A stretch of 64,000 bases of DNA from Sulfuricella sp. (GCA_023266195.1 JAHFRP010000003.1:62001-126000); one strand, 5' to 3'. Counted from the stretch's first letter, positions 1 through 8,979 are shown. Made by a program: numbers and translations. Notes: generated by a model not told the origin, from the sequence alone.

Positions 1-675
1 GGCCGACAGCGCGCCGCCTCCCACCAGAGCGTATTTGAGCGTAGCCGGCGGCAATGCGCCATGAGCAATATCAAGCAGGCGCGCCAGCATCGCCGGCACC
101 AGCGAAATATGCGTTACGTTGCGGCTCGATAGGTCGTCCCACACCCGCTGCGCGTCGAAGCCCTCGTGCAGCAGCACCGCCGCGCCCGCCCCGGCGCAGC
201 GGTAGAGAATCGCCAAGCCGCCGATATGGTGGAGCGGCAAGCAATCCAGCCACACGTCGCCCGGCTTCAGCGGCAAAATGGCTTGCGAGGCGACGACGCC
301 GGCGGCCAGGTTGGCATCGCTCAGCATCACCGCCTTGGGCTCGCCCTGGGTACCACTGGTGGCGATCAGCAATTCGATTCCCGCCGGCAGTGCCGCGGCT
401 GTTTGCAGCAAAGCCGCGTGGCGTGCGGCGGACAGTGCCGGGCCAAGCGGCAGCAAAACACGCCCGAGCAAGGAGGCGGCATAGGCGGCCAGCGCCAGTT
501 CCAGCGCCGAGGCAGGTTGCGGCGCCAGCAGGGTCGCCGGCGCCACTCCTTGCGCCTGCGCTTGGGCGCGATCAAGCAACTGGCGATAGCTGAGTTTTTC
601 GTTCGACGCAATCAGCGCTACCGCGTCGGGGTGCCCGGCCGCCATCCGGCTGGCCCACGTCGCCAGCAGGTTCAA
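1..675 (-). CDS. menE: O-succinylbenzoate–CoA ligase MenE (partial, C-terminus beyond window)
   Basis: This is an AMP-forming acyl-CoA synthetase, here most likely the ligase that activates o-succinylbenzoate in menaquinone synthesis. Reading the minus strand from 675 gives an open frame to the window edge. It contains the adenylate-forming signature TSGTQGEPKAVMLS, then the family segments LPLHHIGGLAILYRCAGAGA and VPAMLARLL. The start is either TTG at 675, whose bases overlap the ubiE stop codon, or ATG at 645 in the same frame; I give the longer one. Immediate coupling to ubiE, and menB, menA and menC on the far side of the nos genes, support MenE over other acyl-CoA ligases. The C-terminal part lies beyond base 1. 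Confidence 0.85.
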   Translation of the reverse strand, partial: MNLLATWASRMAAGHPDAVALIASNEKLSYRQLLDRAQAQAQGVAPATLLAPQPASALELALAAYAASLLGRVLLPLGPALSAARHAALLQTAAALPAGIELLIATSGTQGEPKAVMLSDANLAAGVVASQAILPLKPGDVWLDCLPLHHIGGLAILYRCAGAGAAVLLHEGFDAQRVWDDLSSRNVTHISLVPAMLARLLDIAHGALPPATLKYALVGGGALSA

Positions 676-1394
676 GATGCCTTGGTTGCGCGATGCAGGC
701 AGGCGACGCCGAACGTCAGGTTACGGTAGCCCACGCCGGCGAATCCGGCCCGCAGCAGAGTTTGCTTGAACGACTCCTGATCGGGGAAACGGCGGATCGA
801 TTCAACCAGGTAGGCATAGGCCTCCGGCTCGCGCGCGATCCACGCACCCAGACGCGGAATCACGGCGAAGGAGAACAGGTCGTAGAACGGCCTGATCGGC
901 CGCCACGGGCGGGAAAATTCCAGACAGAAGAAGCGGCCGCCCGGCTTGAGCACGCGCAGCACTTCCCGCAACGCGTCTTCCATACTGGTGACGTTGCGGA
1001 TGCCGAAAGCGATGGTGACGGTGTCCACCGAGGCGGACGCCAGCGGAATGCCCTCGCCGCTGCCGGCCAGCCAGGATACGTGGCGCATGCCGCGCTCGCG
1101 GCCGACGCACATCATCGCCAGGCTGGGATCGCACACCAGCACGCGCCGATCCTCGCCCGCCAGCAAACGGGCCACGTCGCCGGTGCCCCCGGCCAGATCG
1201 ACGATCACCTGCCCCGGAAGGGGATGGGCGGCACGGGCCAGGGTGCGCTTCCACAACCGGTGGATGCCGAAGCTCATGGCGTCGTTCATCAGGTCATAAC
1301 GCCGGGCGACGCCGGCGAATACCCGGCGGATGCGGCGCCGGCGCTCGTCCTGGTCCACCTGCTGATAACCGAAGGTGCGGGAAAGGTCGGACAT
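672..1394 (-). CDS. ubiE: Demethylmenaquinone/ubiquinone C-methyltransferase UbiE (MenG)
   Basis: 240 residues, the usual size of UbiE/MenG. This SAM-dependent methyltransferase performs the ring C-methylation in ubiquinone synthesis and the last step of menaquinone synthesis. The sequence shows the family start FAGVARRYDLMNDAMSFGIH, the SAM-binding VDLAGGTGDVA and the motif GIRNVTSMEDALREVLRVLK. It begins 86 bp after nosY and its stop overlaps the possible TTG start of menE. In this neighbourhood its role in menaquinone is obvious, but one UbiE commonly serves both quinones. Confidence 0.95.
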   Translation of the reverse strand: MSDLSRTFGYQQVDQDERRRRIRRVFAGVARRYDLMNDAMSFGIHRLWKRTLARAAHPLPGQVIVDLAGGTGDVARLLAGEDRRVLVCDPSLAMMCVGRERGMRHVSWLAGSGEGIPLASASVDTVTIAFGIRNVTSMEDALREVLRVLKPGGRFFCLEFSRPWRPIRPFYDLFSFAVIPRLGAWIAREPEAYAYLVESIRRFPDQESFKQTLLRAGFAGVGYRNLTFGVACLHRATKAS

Positions 1395-1480
1395 GAAGAA
1401 AAATCCTCACCGCAAAGATGCGAAGTAACCACAAAGAGCGGCGCCCCGCTTCCTCCGCGCCGTTGCGGTTGTTTTTTAAC

Positions 1481-2308
1481 TTATGGCAAATCGCCGCGGC
1501 GGAACAGGAGATAGCCGCCACCGGCCGCCACCGTTCCCAAAACCACAGGGTAAACCAGTGCGTAAACCTTGAACAGGGGACCGCCGAAATAGTCGAAAAT
1601 CACATAGGCCGCCGGGCCGATCACCACCAGCTGCGGGTCAAACAGCATCAGCGCGGCGGTGCGGAACACCTGCAGGGGATTAGCCAGGGCCAGCGCGACC
1701 GCCACTTCCGGCGCGACATGCCCCTGAATCATGATACCGAGCAGGATCAAATCGAGAAACAGGAGCATGGTCAGCCAAACCAGGAATGCCGCGCCCTGGG
1801 CGACGTCGATCGAGCGCGCCACAGTGGAGATCAGCATACCGACGCCAAGAAAGCACCACGATATCGAGGCCAGCAGGCCAGTGTAATACAGGAACATCGC
1901 CCACGGCACTTCGACGTCCTTGACCATCGCCCAGCCGGCAGCGGCCGCCATTGCGGCGAACACCGGCAGAAACACCACCAGGTAGCGACCGATGATCTTG
2001 CCCCAAAACCAGGCGGAAAGGGATACCGGCAGGGACAACAGGTATTCGAATACCCCGGCTTCGCGGTCCCCTGCCACCGAACGCACGGTGGTGATCAGCA
2101 CGAAGATCGGCAGGATCGCCATCGACAACTGGATATAGGTGACCAGCAGGCGCGACAGCCCGATGAAGCCGAGCACGCGCGACTCGGTCAGGCCGAAAGC
2201 GAACAGCAGCGCGACGATGCCGCCGAACACCAGGGTGTAGATCATGAACCAGCGCGCACGCAGGGATTCCACGATGTCGAGTTTTGCAGTGAGCCAGAGA
2301 TGTTTCAT
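1481..2308 (-). CDS. nosY: NosY, ABC transporter permease for Nos copper-site maturation
   Basis: 275 residues with about six hydrophobic membrane segments, the NosY form of an ABC-2 permease. With the ATPase NosF and periplasmic NosD it forms the NosDFY complex that is needed to build the CuZ site of nitrous oxide reductase. The segment TTVRSVAGDREAGVFEYLLS is characteristic of this permease family. It is the last nos gene, 32 bp after nosL, and is followed by ubiE after an 86-bp gap with no clear terminator. Confidence 0.93.
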   Translation of the reverse strand: MKHLWLTAKLDIVESLRARWFMIYTLVFGGIVALLFAFGLTESRVLGFIGLSRLLVTYIQLSMAILPIFVLITTVRSVAGDREAGVFEYLLSLPVSLSAWFWGKIIGRYLVVFLPVFAAMAAAAGWAMVKDVEVPWAMFLYYTGLLASISWCFLGVGMLISTVARSIDVAQGAAFLVWLTMLLFLDLILLGIMIQGHVAPEVAVALALANPLQVFRTAALMLFDPQLVVIGPAAYVIFDYFGGPLFKVYALVYPVVLGTVAAGGGYLLFRRGDLP

Positions 2309-2340
2309 ATTTTCTCTTTATCCAATGGACTATTTGAGAA

Positions 2341-2766
2341 CTACTTGCCCTTTGCCAGCAGTTGCTTGCTGGCCTCGTCGAATCCGATGCTGCCCGGCAG
2401 CGCTTCTTCCGCCGCACCCAACCCGTAGGCCATCGGCGTGGTCTTGCCGGGAACATAATGGGCGGTGCGGGCATCCAGCCACTTGCCGCTACGGTAATCG
2501 GCTACCCAGATTTTCGTGGCCGCTTCCTTGCCCCAGGGCTGCTCCCTGAGCCATGTGACGGCACAACCGATATCGTCGAACTTGAACACTTGTTTTTTCG
2601 GCCCACCGCGCACTTCGGCCGCATAGTGCCGGTCGCTGAGCGCCATGCTGCAACGGACGCAAGTATCCCGGTCCCATTTGACCTCAACCGGGCCGGTTTC
2701 AGGCTGCCGCGAACAGGCGGCGAAAAGCAGTGCGGCCGCAACGAGCAAAAACAGATTTCTCGGCAT
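2341..2766 (-). CDS. nosL: NosL, copper-binding lipoprotein
   Basis: 141 residues. The N-terminus is a lipoprotein signal (LLFAAC, lipidated Cys18), followed by the NosL metal motif CVRCSM (Cys36, Cys39, Met41) and a conserved FDDIGCAV segment. NosL is an outer-membrane-facing Cu(I) chaperone that delivers copper to NosZ maturation through NosDFY. The gene starts 2 bp after the nosF stop, so it is translationally linked. Order F–L–Y differs from the more usual F–Y–L. A second, non-lipidated NosL homologue is at 17264. Confidence 0.93.
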   Translation of the reverse strand: MPRNLFLLVAAALLFAACSRQPETGPVEVKWDRDTCVRCSMALSDRHYAAEVRGGPKKQVFKFDDIGCAVTWLREQPWGKEAATKIWVADYRSGKWLDARTAHYVPGKTTPMAYGLGAAEEALPGSIGFDEASKQLLAKGK

Positions 2767-2768
2767 CG

Positions 2769-3635
2769 TTACCCTCCGTTCCGTTCGATTTCATCCATCG
2801 ACATCCTCGCAAGCAGCCCGACATAGCGCGACAGCATGCCCAGAAAACGCAGCCGGTCGGGGCCGGCGATCATGCCTTCCCACTCGGTGCCGTTGCCGGT
2901 ATCGCGGAAGTTCCAGCCCGCCAGCGCCTTGGCGATAGCTTCTTCCGGGCGGCGCAAGGTCAGGCGACAGGCCAGCTTGCCGGACAGCGAAGCATCGTCG
3001 GCGACCCGGTCGTCCAACACCACCTTGCCCCGATCCATTTCCAGCACGCGGTTGACCAGGGACGCCACCTCATCGAGGCGGTGACTGGAAATCAGCATGG
3101 TGGTATTTTCAAGCCGTTCCGCCAGCAGCTCGAAAAAAATATGGCGCGCATCGGGATCGAGGTTGGCGGCGGGCTCGTCCATCACCAGAATATTGGTATC
3201 GCGCCCCATCGCGATGGCGATCAGCAGCTTCTGCTTCATCCCGCCGGACAGCTTGACGAACGGCAGGCGGGCGATTTTCCCGAGGTCGAGGCCGAGGCGC
3301 TGGGCGATGCCTTCCATGCGCTTCACCTCGCTGTCGCACAACGACGCCGCAAAGCCGACCAGCTGGCCGACCGGCATTTTCAGGGGCGGCGGCAACTGTG
3401 GCACGAAGCCGATCCGGGCCAGCACCCTGGCGCGCTCGCGCCGCGGCACCAGCCCGTTTACCGCGACCTCGCCGTCGTAGACGTACTCGCCGAGCAAGCA
3501 TCGGATCAGGGTGGTCTTGCCGGCGCCGTTGGAACCGACCAGCGCGATCCGCTCGCCGAGCCCGATCTTCAGGTCGATGTTATCGAGAACCCGGTTGCGC
3601 TTGAAGGTCTTGGATACGTGATTGAATTGGATCAT
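2769..3635 (-). CDS. nosF: NosF, ABC transporter ATPase
   Basis: 288 residues, a complete ABC ATPase: Walker A GSNGAGKTT, the Q-loop region FVPQLPPPL, signature LSGGMKQKL, Walker B ILVMDEPAANLD and switch His in SSHRLDE. It pairs with NosY and NosD to energise CuZ-site assembly in NosZ. It is separated from nosH by 84 bp holding a palindromic dispersed repeat; no clear Shine-Dalgarno precedes the ATG. Confidence 0.93.
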   Translation of the reverse strand: MIQFNHVSKTFKRNRVLDNIDLKIGLGERIALVGSNGAGKTTLIRCLLGEYVYDGEVAVNGLVPRRERARVLARIGFVPQLPPPLKMPVGQLVGFAASLCDSEVKRMEGIAQRLGLDLGKIARLPFVKLSGGMKQKLLIAIAMGRDTNILVMDEPAANLDPDARHIFFELLAERLENTTMLISSHRLDEVASLVNRVLEMDRGKVVLDDRVADDASLSGKLACRLTLRRPEEAIAKALAGWNFRDTGNGTEWEGMIAGPDRLRFLGMLSRYVGLLARMSMDEIERNGG

Positions 3636-3641
3636 TTTTTA

Positions 3642-3720
3642 GTTGGGTGAGGAATGAAGAGCCGGGAGCGGGGAGAAAACACGCCCCACTCTACTCCTCA
3701 CTCCCGACTCCTCACTCCTC
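3642..3720. repeat. GAGGAGTGAG-type palindromic dispersed repeat between nosH and nosF
   Basis: The gap between nosH and nosF is almost filled by purine-rich GAGGAATGAAGAGCCGGGAG on one side and pyrimidine-rich ACTCCTCACTCCCGACTCC on the other. These can pair to form a hairpin. Related sequence lies at 14521–14556, 57266–57361 and 63203–63299, always at gene junctions. It could affect transcript stability between nosH and nosF. Confidence 0.75.
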
Positions 3721-4694
3721 TACATTATCTTTCTCAAGCCCTTGATTTCGAATGCCAGTGCGCCGCTCGGGCAGACGTCGATGCACATCCCGCAACGGGT
3801 GCAGTCCGCACCGATATCCAGCTGGGCCGCCGGCGCACGCCCCTTGATCACACAATCGAGCACGTGCGGCACTTCGCAGACTTTGCGGCATTCGCCTTCA
3901 TGATGGCAATCGGCCAGCTTATAGGTCACGTGCAGCGGCGAAAACACACCGACAAAGCCGTAGGTGAGCCCGATCGGGCACACATAACGGCACCAGGCGC
4001 GGCGTGAATAGAATACCTCGAACATCAGCAGCACCGCCACCCAGCCCAGCGCCACTCCGGGGCCGTAAATCAGCGCGCGGCTGACGATACCGGTGGGCGA
4101 AATGGTCTCGAATACGGTATAGCCGGTGATGATCGCCATCAGCGCGAATAGCGCCCAAAACATCGTGCGCACGCCGCGATGAAAAGCGTGATCGGTGACG
4201 ATCTTTTTTCCGACCAGCCAGACGTGCAACCGCTCGGCGTTTTCCGCCAGGAAATGATAGGGGCAGACCCAGGAGCAGAACGTGCGCCCGCCCAGCAGCA
4301 GCCACAGGACGAAAACCGTGCCGGTACCGATGAAAAGGTTGACGATGATGTGCTTGTGAGCCAGCATCACCTGCAGCGCCGAGTTCAGGTCGATCAGGTG
4401 GAAACCCAGCATGCGGGAGGCAGTCAGCGCACCTTCCAGAATCTGGATATCGAACCAGTAGGACACCACGAACAGCAGGTTGATGGCCAGCAGGGCAGCC
4501 CAGCGCCGTTTCAGCCATTTGCCTTTCTTCTGGTGCGCCCGCGCCTCCTTCTTCAGCGCGACAAAATCGAGCGTCTCGTTCTTTTTGTAGAAATGGATGG
4601 TCTTGGCTTCTTCGGTAAACTCGGAGGCATCCATCTTGCGCGGCTCGCCGCCCAGCATCACCCGCACCGAATCGAGATATTTGTTGTTCATCAT
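3720..4694 (-). CDS. nosH: NosH, membrane-bound polyferredoxin (NapH-type)
   Basis: 324 residues from ATG 4694, which overlaps the nosG stop as ATGA; a longer reading from TTG 4703 is less likely. It is a NapH/NosH-type integral membrane protein with four or five helices, the cytoplasmic motif CSWVCPYHFL, a second cysteine cluster CRYVCPIGL, and a C-terminal 4Fe-4S motif CTRCGMCIDVCPSGA. In clade II nos systems NosG and NosH are proposed to move electrons from menaquinol to periplasmic carriers that serve NosZ, the job NosR has in clade I systems. No nosR was seen in the window. Confidence 0.9.
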   Translation of the reverse strand: MMNNKYLDSVRVMLGGEPRKMDASEFTEEAKTIHFYKKNETLDFVALKKEARAHQKKGKWLKRRWAALLAINLLFVVSYWFDIQILEGALTASRMLGFHLIDLNSALQVMLAHKHIIVNLFIGTGTVFVLWLLLGGRTFCSWVCPYHFLAENAERLHVWLVGKKIVTDHAFHRGVRTMFWALFALMAIITGYTVFETISPTGIVSRALIYGPGVALGWVAVLLMFEVFYSRRAWCRYVCPIGLTYGFVGVFSPLHVTYKLADCHHEGECRKVCEVPHVLDCVIKGRAPAAQLDIGADCTRCGMCIDVCPSGALAFEIKGLRKIM

Positions 4695-5539
4695 GCACCC
4701 CAACCTTTACGCGGGTCCACCACGATCGCCGCGGATTCGACCGGGCACACCATTTCGCACACGCCGCAGCCCAGGCACGGCTCGTGCACTGTCGGCGTCA
4801 TGCGCTTGATACCGTTTTTGTCCACCACTGCCTCCAGCGAAATCGCGCCCTTGATCGGACAAGTGCGCACGCACAGATCGCACAACGGCAGGTCGAATGG
4901 ATGATCCCTGAGCGGGATGGGCTTCCAGCGATCCACCTCGACAAAGCGCATGACACCCTTGAAATCGGCGCCGCGCGCCGGCCCCTTGCAGCCCTTGCCC
5001 AGCACGGCGAGACAGGCGTCGGGACGAGCCAGCCGCGCCAGACCGGCGCGCTCCCTGAGGTTCAGGGTCGGCTCGGGGTCTTTCTCCTTGGCCAGCAGGA
5101 TGGGCGGAGCCGCCACCTTCATCTCGCTGCGGCTCGGCATGAACGGCGGTTTTTTGTAGACCAGCGCGCCGGTGGGGCAGGCCAGGATGCACTGCACCGC
5201 ATCGCAGGAAAAATCGCAGGCCTGCTTGCGCGAATCGATGTAAGGCACGCCGACGCCGAACCCCTGGTCGAGGTCGTCGAGCTTGATCGCCTGCACCGGG
5301 CAGACCTGGACGCACTGGCCACATTTGATGCAGGAAGAGAGAAAATCCGATTCCTCGAGCGCGCCCGGCGGTCGCATGCGCACGCGCCAGGCGCTGGCCA
5401 CGGGAATGTAGCCCAGCGTCGAAATACCCAGCACCGCCGCACCCAGAATGATGGAGCGCAGGAATCGGCGGCGCTCCTCAAGCTTGCGCTTGTTGATCGC
5501 CCCGCCGCCGGGGGCTGCCGGTTTCTTTTCAGTCGTCAC
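4691..5539 (-). CDS. nosG: NosG, periplasmic iron–sulfur protein (NapG/MauM-type)
   Basis: 282 residues. It begins with a Tat-like signal (EERRRFLRSIILGAAVLG), followed by four ferredoxin-type cysteine groups: CIKCGQCVQVCP, CDFSCDAVQCILACP, CDLCVRTCP and CLGCGVCEMVCP, enough for four 4Fe-4S clusters. NosG is the proposed partner of NosH in quinol-dependent electron delivery to N2O reduction. Its ATG overlaps the nosD stop, and its own stop overlaps the nosH start, so D–G–H are translationally coupled. Confidence 0.92.
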   Translation of the reverse strand: MTTEKKPAAPGGGAINKRKLEERRRFLRSIILGAAVLGISTLGYIPVASAWRVRMRPPGALEESDFLSSCIKCGQCVQVCPVQAIKLDDLDQGFGVGVPYIDSRKQACDFSCDAVQCILACPTGALVYKKPPFMPSRSEMKVAAPPILLAKEKDPEPTLNLRERAGLARLARPDACLAVLGKGCKGPARGADFKGVMRFVEVDRWKPIPLRDHPFDLPLCDLCVRTCPIKGAISLEAVVDKNGIKRMTPTVHEPCLGCGVCEMVCPVESAAIVVDPRKGWGA

Positions 5540-6882
5540 TTTCGTGTCTTCCTCGGTAGGTGAAACATCGGAGCGTCATCGGTCAGGATCAGCTCTGGAT
5601 CGGAAAACGGCGCCAACCGCTCCAGAAAATCGAGCGCTTCCATCAGCGGCGCGTTCTTGAAAAAACGAGCATGGGGCACTTCCATCCATATCCGGTCCGC
5701 GTAGGCGTAGAGGTTGTAGGGCGTATCGCCGACACCGTCGTTGTTGCGGTCGAACCCTTGATAGTCGTCCCAGTAATTTCCCCGCCATACGTTGCGCTTC
5801 GCAGACCCCGCCCCCCCCACGGATACATCGGTCAAGTTTCCCTCGAAAATGTTGCTGGTAAAGAAATGTCCGTCCCGGTCGCTATTGAATGCAACGGCGA
5901 CACCGTTGTAGGCGAAGCGATTACCCTTGATCTGAATCGTCGTGCCCGGCTGGAAAGGCGACAAATCGGTGCCGATTCCGATCGCGCAGTAGATGATTTC
6001 GTTGTTCTCGATCAGCACCGTGCTGGCCTCCTTGAAGCCGATCGCCATGCCGGTCGCGCTGGTGGAGTGGGAAAAAACATTGTTCCGCACCACCGTGTTT
6101 TCGTTGTACATCAGGTACACGCCGACGGCGTTGTCGTAGAACGAATTGCTGTCCACCACGTTGTTGTTGGCGAACATGAAATGGATGGAATAGCGGCTGC
6201 GGGTGCCGTAATTCCGGTAAAAAACGTTGCCGTTCGAATACCAGGCCACGTTGTCGCGGGAATCCACCACCCGGTTTCCCTCGATGCGGTTGTCCATGCT
6301 GTACCAGAGGCGGATGCCGTCACCGCGGATACCCAGCTCCAGCGGCTTGGAACGAATCTGGTTGTTGCGGACAACATTGTGATTGGACTGTTTGAGATCG
6401 ATGCCGAACAAGCAGTTGTCGATCACCAGCGATTCGACGTAATTGTTGTTGCCGCGCACGTTGATGCAGGCGTCGTCGGTATCGTGGTTCGAACCGGACC
6501 CGGTGAGATGCAGACCGCGTATCGTCGAACTGTTGGCCTTGAGCACGAACACCGTCCCCTGGTCGCCGCCATCGATGGTCACCTTGCCGCCGCCATCGAT
6601 CACGATCGGCTTGTCCACCAGAACAGGTCCGGCATAGGCGCCAGGCTTCGGTTTCAGCACTCCGCCGGCGGGCGTCGCGTCCACCAGTTTCTGGAAGGGG
6701 ACTAAATGGTGGATGCGAGGGTCGCGCGCCGCAAGTGGGATCAGTTCCACCGGCTTGTCCACATCGACGCGAGGTGCATTGCTCAGGTCTGGGCTGCTCG
6801 CGGGCTCGGCGGCAAAGCCCACCGTAACATGGGCCACCGCCAGCAAAATCCCTACGCATAACTTATGCAGACAATTGGTCAC
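5536..6882 (-). CDS. nosD: NosD, periplasmic right-handed beta-helix maturation protein
   Basis: The open frame extends upstream into nosB antisense, but family length (about 430–450 residues) and the signal peptide point to a GTG start at 6882, giving 448 residues beginning with TNCLHKLCVGILLAVAHVTV. The body is a parallel beta-helix of repeated short units rich in N, V and G, such as NNYVESLVIDNCLFGIDL and NTVVRNNVF, as in NosD/CASH domains. NosD is the periplasmic part of NosDFY, which takes copper from NosL and helps build the CuZ site. It is 92 bp after nosB and coupled to nosG. Confidence 0.92.
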   Translation of the reverse strand: MTNCLHKLCVGILLAVAHVTVGFAAEPASSPDLSNAPRVDVDKPVELIPLAARDPRIHHLVPFQKLVDATPAGGVLKPKPGAYAGPVLVDKPIVIDGGGKVTIDGGDQGTVFVLKANSSTIRGLHLTGSGSNHDTDDACINVRGNNNYVESLVIDNCLFGIDLKQSNHNVVRNNQIRSKPLELGIRGDGIRLWYSMDNRIEGNRVVDSRDNVAWYSNGNVFYRNYGTRSRYSIHFMFANNNVVDSNSFYDNAVGVYLMYNENTVVRNNVFSHSTSATGMAIGFKEASTVLIENNEIIYCAIGIGTDLSPFQPGTTIQIKGNRFAYNGVAVAFNSDRDGHFFTSNIFEGNLTDVSVGGAGSAKRNVWRGNYWDDYQGFDRNNDGVGDTPYNLYAYADRIWMEVPHARFFKNAPLMEALDFLERLAPFSDPELILTDDAPMFHLPRKTRK

Positions 6883-6974
6883 GAGTTCAACTTTAATTGG
6901 ATGAAACGCCAGAAAGCTGCAACAGCCCGCACTCCTCCGTTGGGTTGGAGTGGGGCTTCGCAAAAACGATCCCG

Positions 6975-7994
6975 TTAAGCCTGCCCTTCCCGCATCATTT
7001 TGCGACGAATCAGGAGTGCCACGATCGACGCGGCCGAACAAGCCAGCAACAGGGCATAGCCATAGTACGGATAGGAATAGGTGCTGAACTGCGCCACCTT
7101 GCCCTCGCCGAATACAGTCGGCATGAACGGCTTGACGGTGAAAGCCCCCCACGGATGCAGGTTGTGGCCGAAGAACCACAGCCAGCCGGCATAATCCAGC
7201 ACGAAGAAAACCGGAAGCAACGCGGGCACCAGCACCAGCACCAAGGAAAAACCGCGGATTTTCCAGACTCCGAGCATGACGATGACCATCGAAACGATCA
7301 GCCCGGCCATCGCCGCCTTGGTCGCGAATTTTAGGTTGGCCGTCCAGCGGGCCAGCACTTCGGGCTGGTTGAAGAAGGTGCTTGCCTCATGGTAGTAGTG
7401 GTCGGCGAATGCGTTCAACTGACCCATGACGATCTGGTCGGTCACCATCCAGGCGGCTACGGCCACGAAGCCGGCGCCCAGAATCATGAGCTGGTTCCTG
7501 CGCGTAGTCGCCATGAATCCCAGCATCATCACCGCCATGAAGCCGAAAATGAATTTCGACAGCCGCAGCTCCACCGGAGAGCCGGTATCGATCGGATACA
7601 TTCCGACATAGTGGTTGATGGTATTCATTTCATGCACGCAATTCAAGCCGAGTTCGGCCGACTCCTGCGTTGGCGCTGTGCCGCCGGCCCGCTCGGCCAG
7701 ATCGTCGCCCAGGTCGGCCTGGATGGTTTCCTTGCCGAGGCGGCTGCTGGCGGAAATCGGGCTGCAGCCGTTAAACACGCCATCGAAGTGGAAATGGATG
7801 CGGATGCCGTCCGGAAACGCTTCCTTGGGATAGTTGGGCGCCGTCAGCGACACCCACCAGATCGGTGAAAAATAGGCTAACACCATTAAAACCAGGGCGG
7901 CCAGCGTCAACCCTCTGACCCACAACATCTGATTTTTCGTACTGTTCATCGTCTTTGACTCACTATGTTGAACTGGGTCTGCACCCATAGGCAT
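6975..7994 (-). CDS. nosB: NosB-like integral membrane protein of clade II nos clusters
   Basis: 339 residues. ATG 7994 is chosen because GGAGGGG sits about six bases before it; a downstream ATG at 7949 has no comparable site. There is one N-terminal helix (LTLAALVLMVLAYFSPIWW), a large periplasmic loop of roughly 100 residues, then about five more helices, ending in a basic tail. Clade II nos clusters carry a membrane protein called NosB directly with nosZ and nosD; its biochemical role is not known. The assignment rests on position and topology rather than on a motif, so the symbol is tentative. It carries no CXXCH heme motif. Confidence 0.62.
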   Translation of the reverse strand: MPMGADPVQHSESKTMNSTKNQMLWVRGLTLAALVLMVLAYFSPIWWVSLTAPNYPKEAFPDGIRIHFHFDGVFNGCSPISASSRLGKETIQADLGDDLAERAGGTAPTQESAELGLNCVHEMNTINHYVGMYPIDTGSPVELRLSKFIFGFMAVMMLGFMATTRRNQLMILGAGFVAVAAWMVTDQIVMGQLNAFADHYYHEASTFFNQPEVLARWTANLKFATKAAMAGLIVSMVIVMLGVWKIRGFSLVLVLVPALLPVFFVLDYAGWLWFFGHNLHPWGAFTVKPFMPTVFGEGKVAQFSTYSYPYYGYALLLACSAASIVALLIRRKMMREGQA

Positions 7995-8073
7995 GAAGCC
8001 CCTCCAAAGACATCGCCTTAACCTGTCTTGGCAACCGTGGTTTTTTATATTCTTATAAACTTATATTCATCAA

Positions 8074-8105
8074 CCATAGAAAGCAGGCGAACCTGCTTTC
8101 TATGG
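8074..8105 (-). terminator. Hairpin with UUCG loop between the diheme cytochrome gene and nosB
   Basis: Read on the minus strand, CCATAGAAAGCAGG and CCTGCTTTCTATGG form a perfect 14-bp stem around a TTCG loop, an extra-stable tetraloop. It lies 26 bp after the stop of the diheme cytochrome gene. The sequence after it is AT-rich but has no T-tract, so it may be a weak terminator or a 3'-end stabiliser. Confidence 0.7.
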
Positions 8106-8131
8106 TCTGTTGCAAGGGCGAAGTCAAACGG

Positions 8132-8857
8132 CTATTTCTTCTTGCCGCCTTTTTCCGCGCACAGCGTGCCGGGCATGGTCAGGGTGGACATATAGGTCAC
8201 CACGGCGTCCAAGTCGCGATCGCTGTACTTCTTCACGATCTTCACCATGTCCGGGTTGGCGTTGCGGCGCTTGCCGTCGCGAATCTCGGTGACCTGGCGC
8301 AGCATGTACTTGTAGTGCTGGCCGGCGAGCACGGGGTAGAACTTGTCCTTGTCGCCCGCGCCGGTAGCGCCGTGGCAGGTGGTGCATTCCTGTTTGTACA
8401 ATTCCTCGCCATGCTTGAGGATGGCCGGGTCTTTCGAGCCCATGCCGTGGTCGCGCGGAATACACAAAGTCTGGATGTAGGTGGCAACGTCAGCCAGCTC
8501 CTGCGCATCGCTCAGGGTCACCGCAAACGGGTACATGGTCGGATTGTCGCGCAGGCCGCCGCGAATGTCGGCGATCTGCTTGATGATCACGGTGGCATGC
8601 TGACCGGCCAGTTGCGGAAAGGTGCCGTCGGGGCGGCCGGAACCGCTCGGCAGGTGGCAGGCGCCGCACACTTCATAGGCTTCCTTGCCGCGCTTGGCAT
8701 CGCCCTTCAATTTCAGGGCTTCGATCTTCTCGCCCGCCTGTTCGTTCCACACATAGCCCTTGGAGCCGATGCCTTCCTTATGCAGTTCCGGGCCGGCGGC
8801 GAGAACCGCAACCGGGGTAAAGGCCAGGGTCAGTGCCACCACTAAAGTTTTTTTCAT
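8132..8857 (-). CDS. Diheme c-type cytochrome (cytochrome c4-like) of the nos cluster
   Basis: 241 residues from ATG 8857, which has AGAGGA five bases upstream. A Sec signal peptide (TLVVALTLAFTPVAVLA) precedes two heme-binding motifs, CGACH and CTTCH, each in a class I cytochrome fold with similar spacing to a second half (PQLAGQH and PVLAGQH), so the protein looks like an internal duplication of the c4 type. It is most likely a periplasmic electron carrier to NosZ. An FNR-like box and a good -10 sequence lie upstream, so it is probably its own transcription unit. Confidence 0.9.
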   Translation of the reverse strand: MKKTLVVALTLAFTPVAVLAAGPELHKEGIGSKGYVWNEQAGEKIEALKLKGDAKRGKEAYEVCGACHLPSGSGRPDGTFPQLAGQHATVIIKQIADIRGGLRDNPTMYPFAVTLSDAQELADVATYIQTLCIPRDHGMGSKDPAILKHGEELYKQECTTCHGATGAGDKDKFYPVLAGQHYKYMLRQVTEIRDGKRRNANPDMVKIVKKYSDRDLDAVVTYMSTLTMPGTLCAEKGGKKK

Positions 8858-8934
8858 CACATTCCTCTCAATTTCTACAATAAGTTACGTACATCTGAAA
8901 AATCTGGTCAGCTCGTTGTTTTTATTTAGGTTTA

Positions 8935-8976
8935 AATATATTGATATTGTCACAAGCCTGCATTGACTTACATCAA
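8935..8976 (-). promoter_or_regulatory. FNR-type promoter of the diheme cytochrome gene
   Basis: TTGATGTAAGTCAA (minus strand, 8976–8963) matches the FNR consensus TTGAT-N4-ATCAA at nine of ten positions. A -10-like TATATT (8940–8935) sits 22 bases downstream, the spacing expected when FNR is centred near -41.5. The ATG of the regulated gene is at 8857. Confidence 0.7.
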
Positions 8977-8979
8977 GCA

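Noticed and set aside
6883-7179. Extended N-terminus of nosD overlapping nosB
   Set aside because: The extra residues are antisense-phase reading of the nosB end; a signal peptide starts directly at GTG 6882 and gives normal NosD length.
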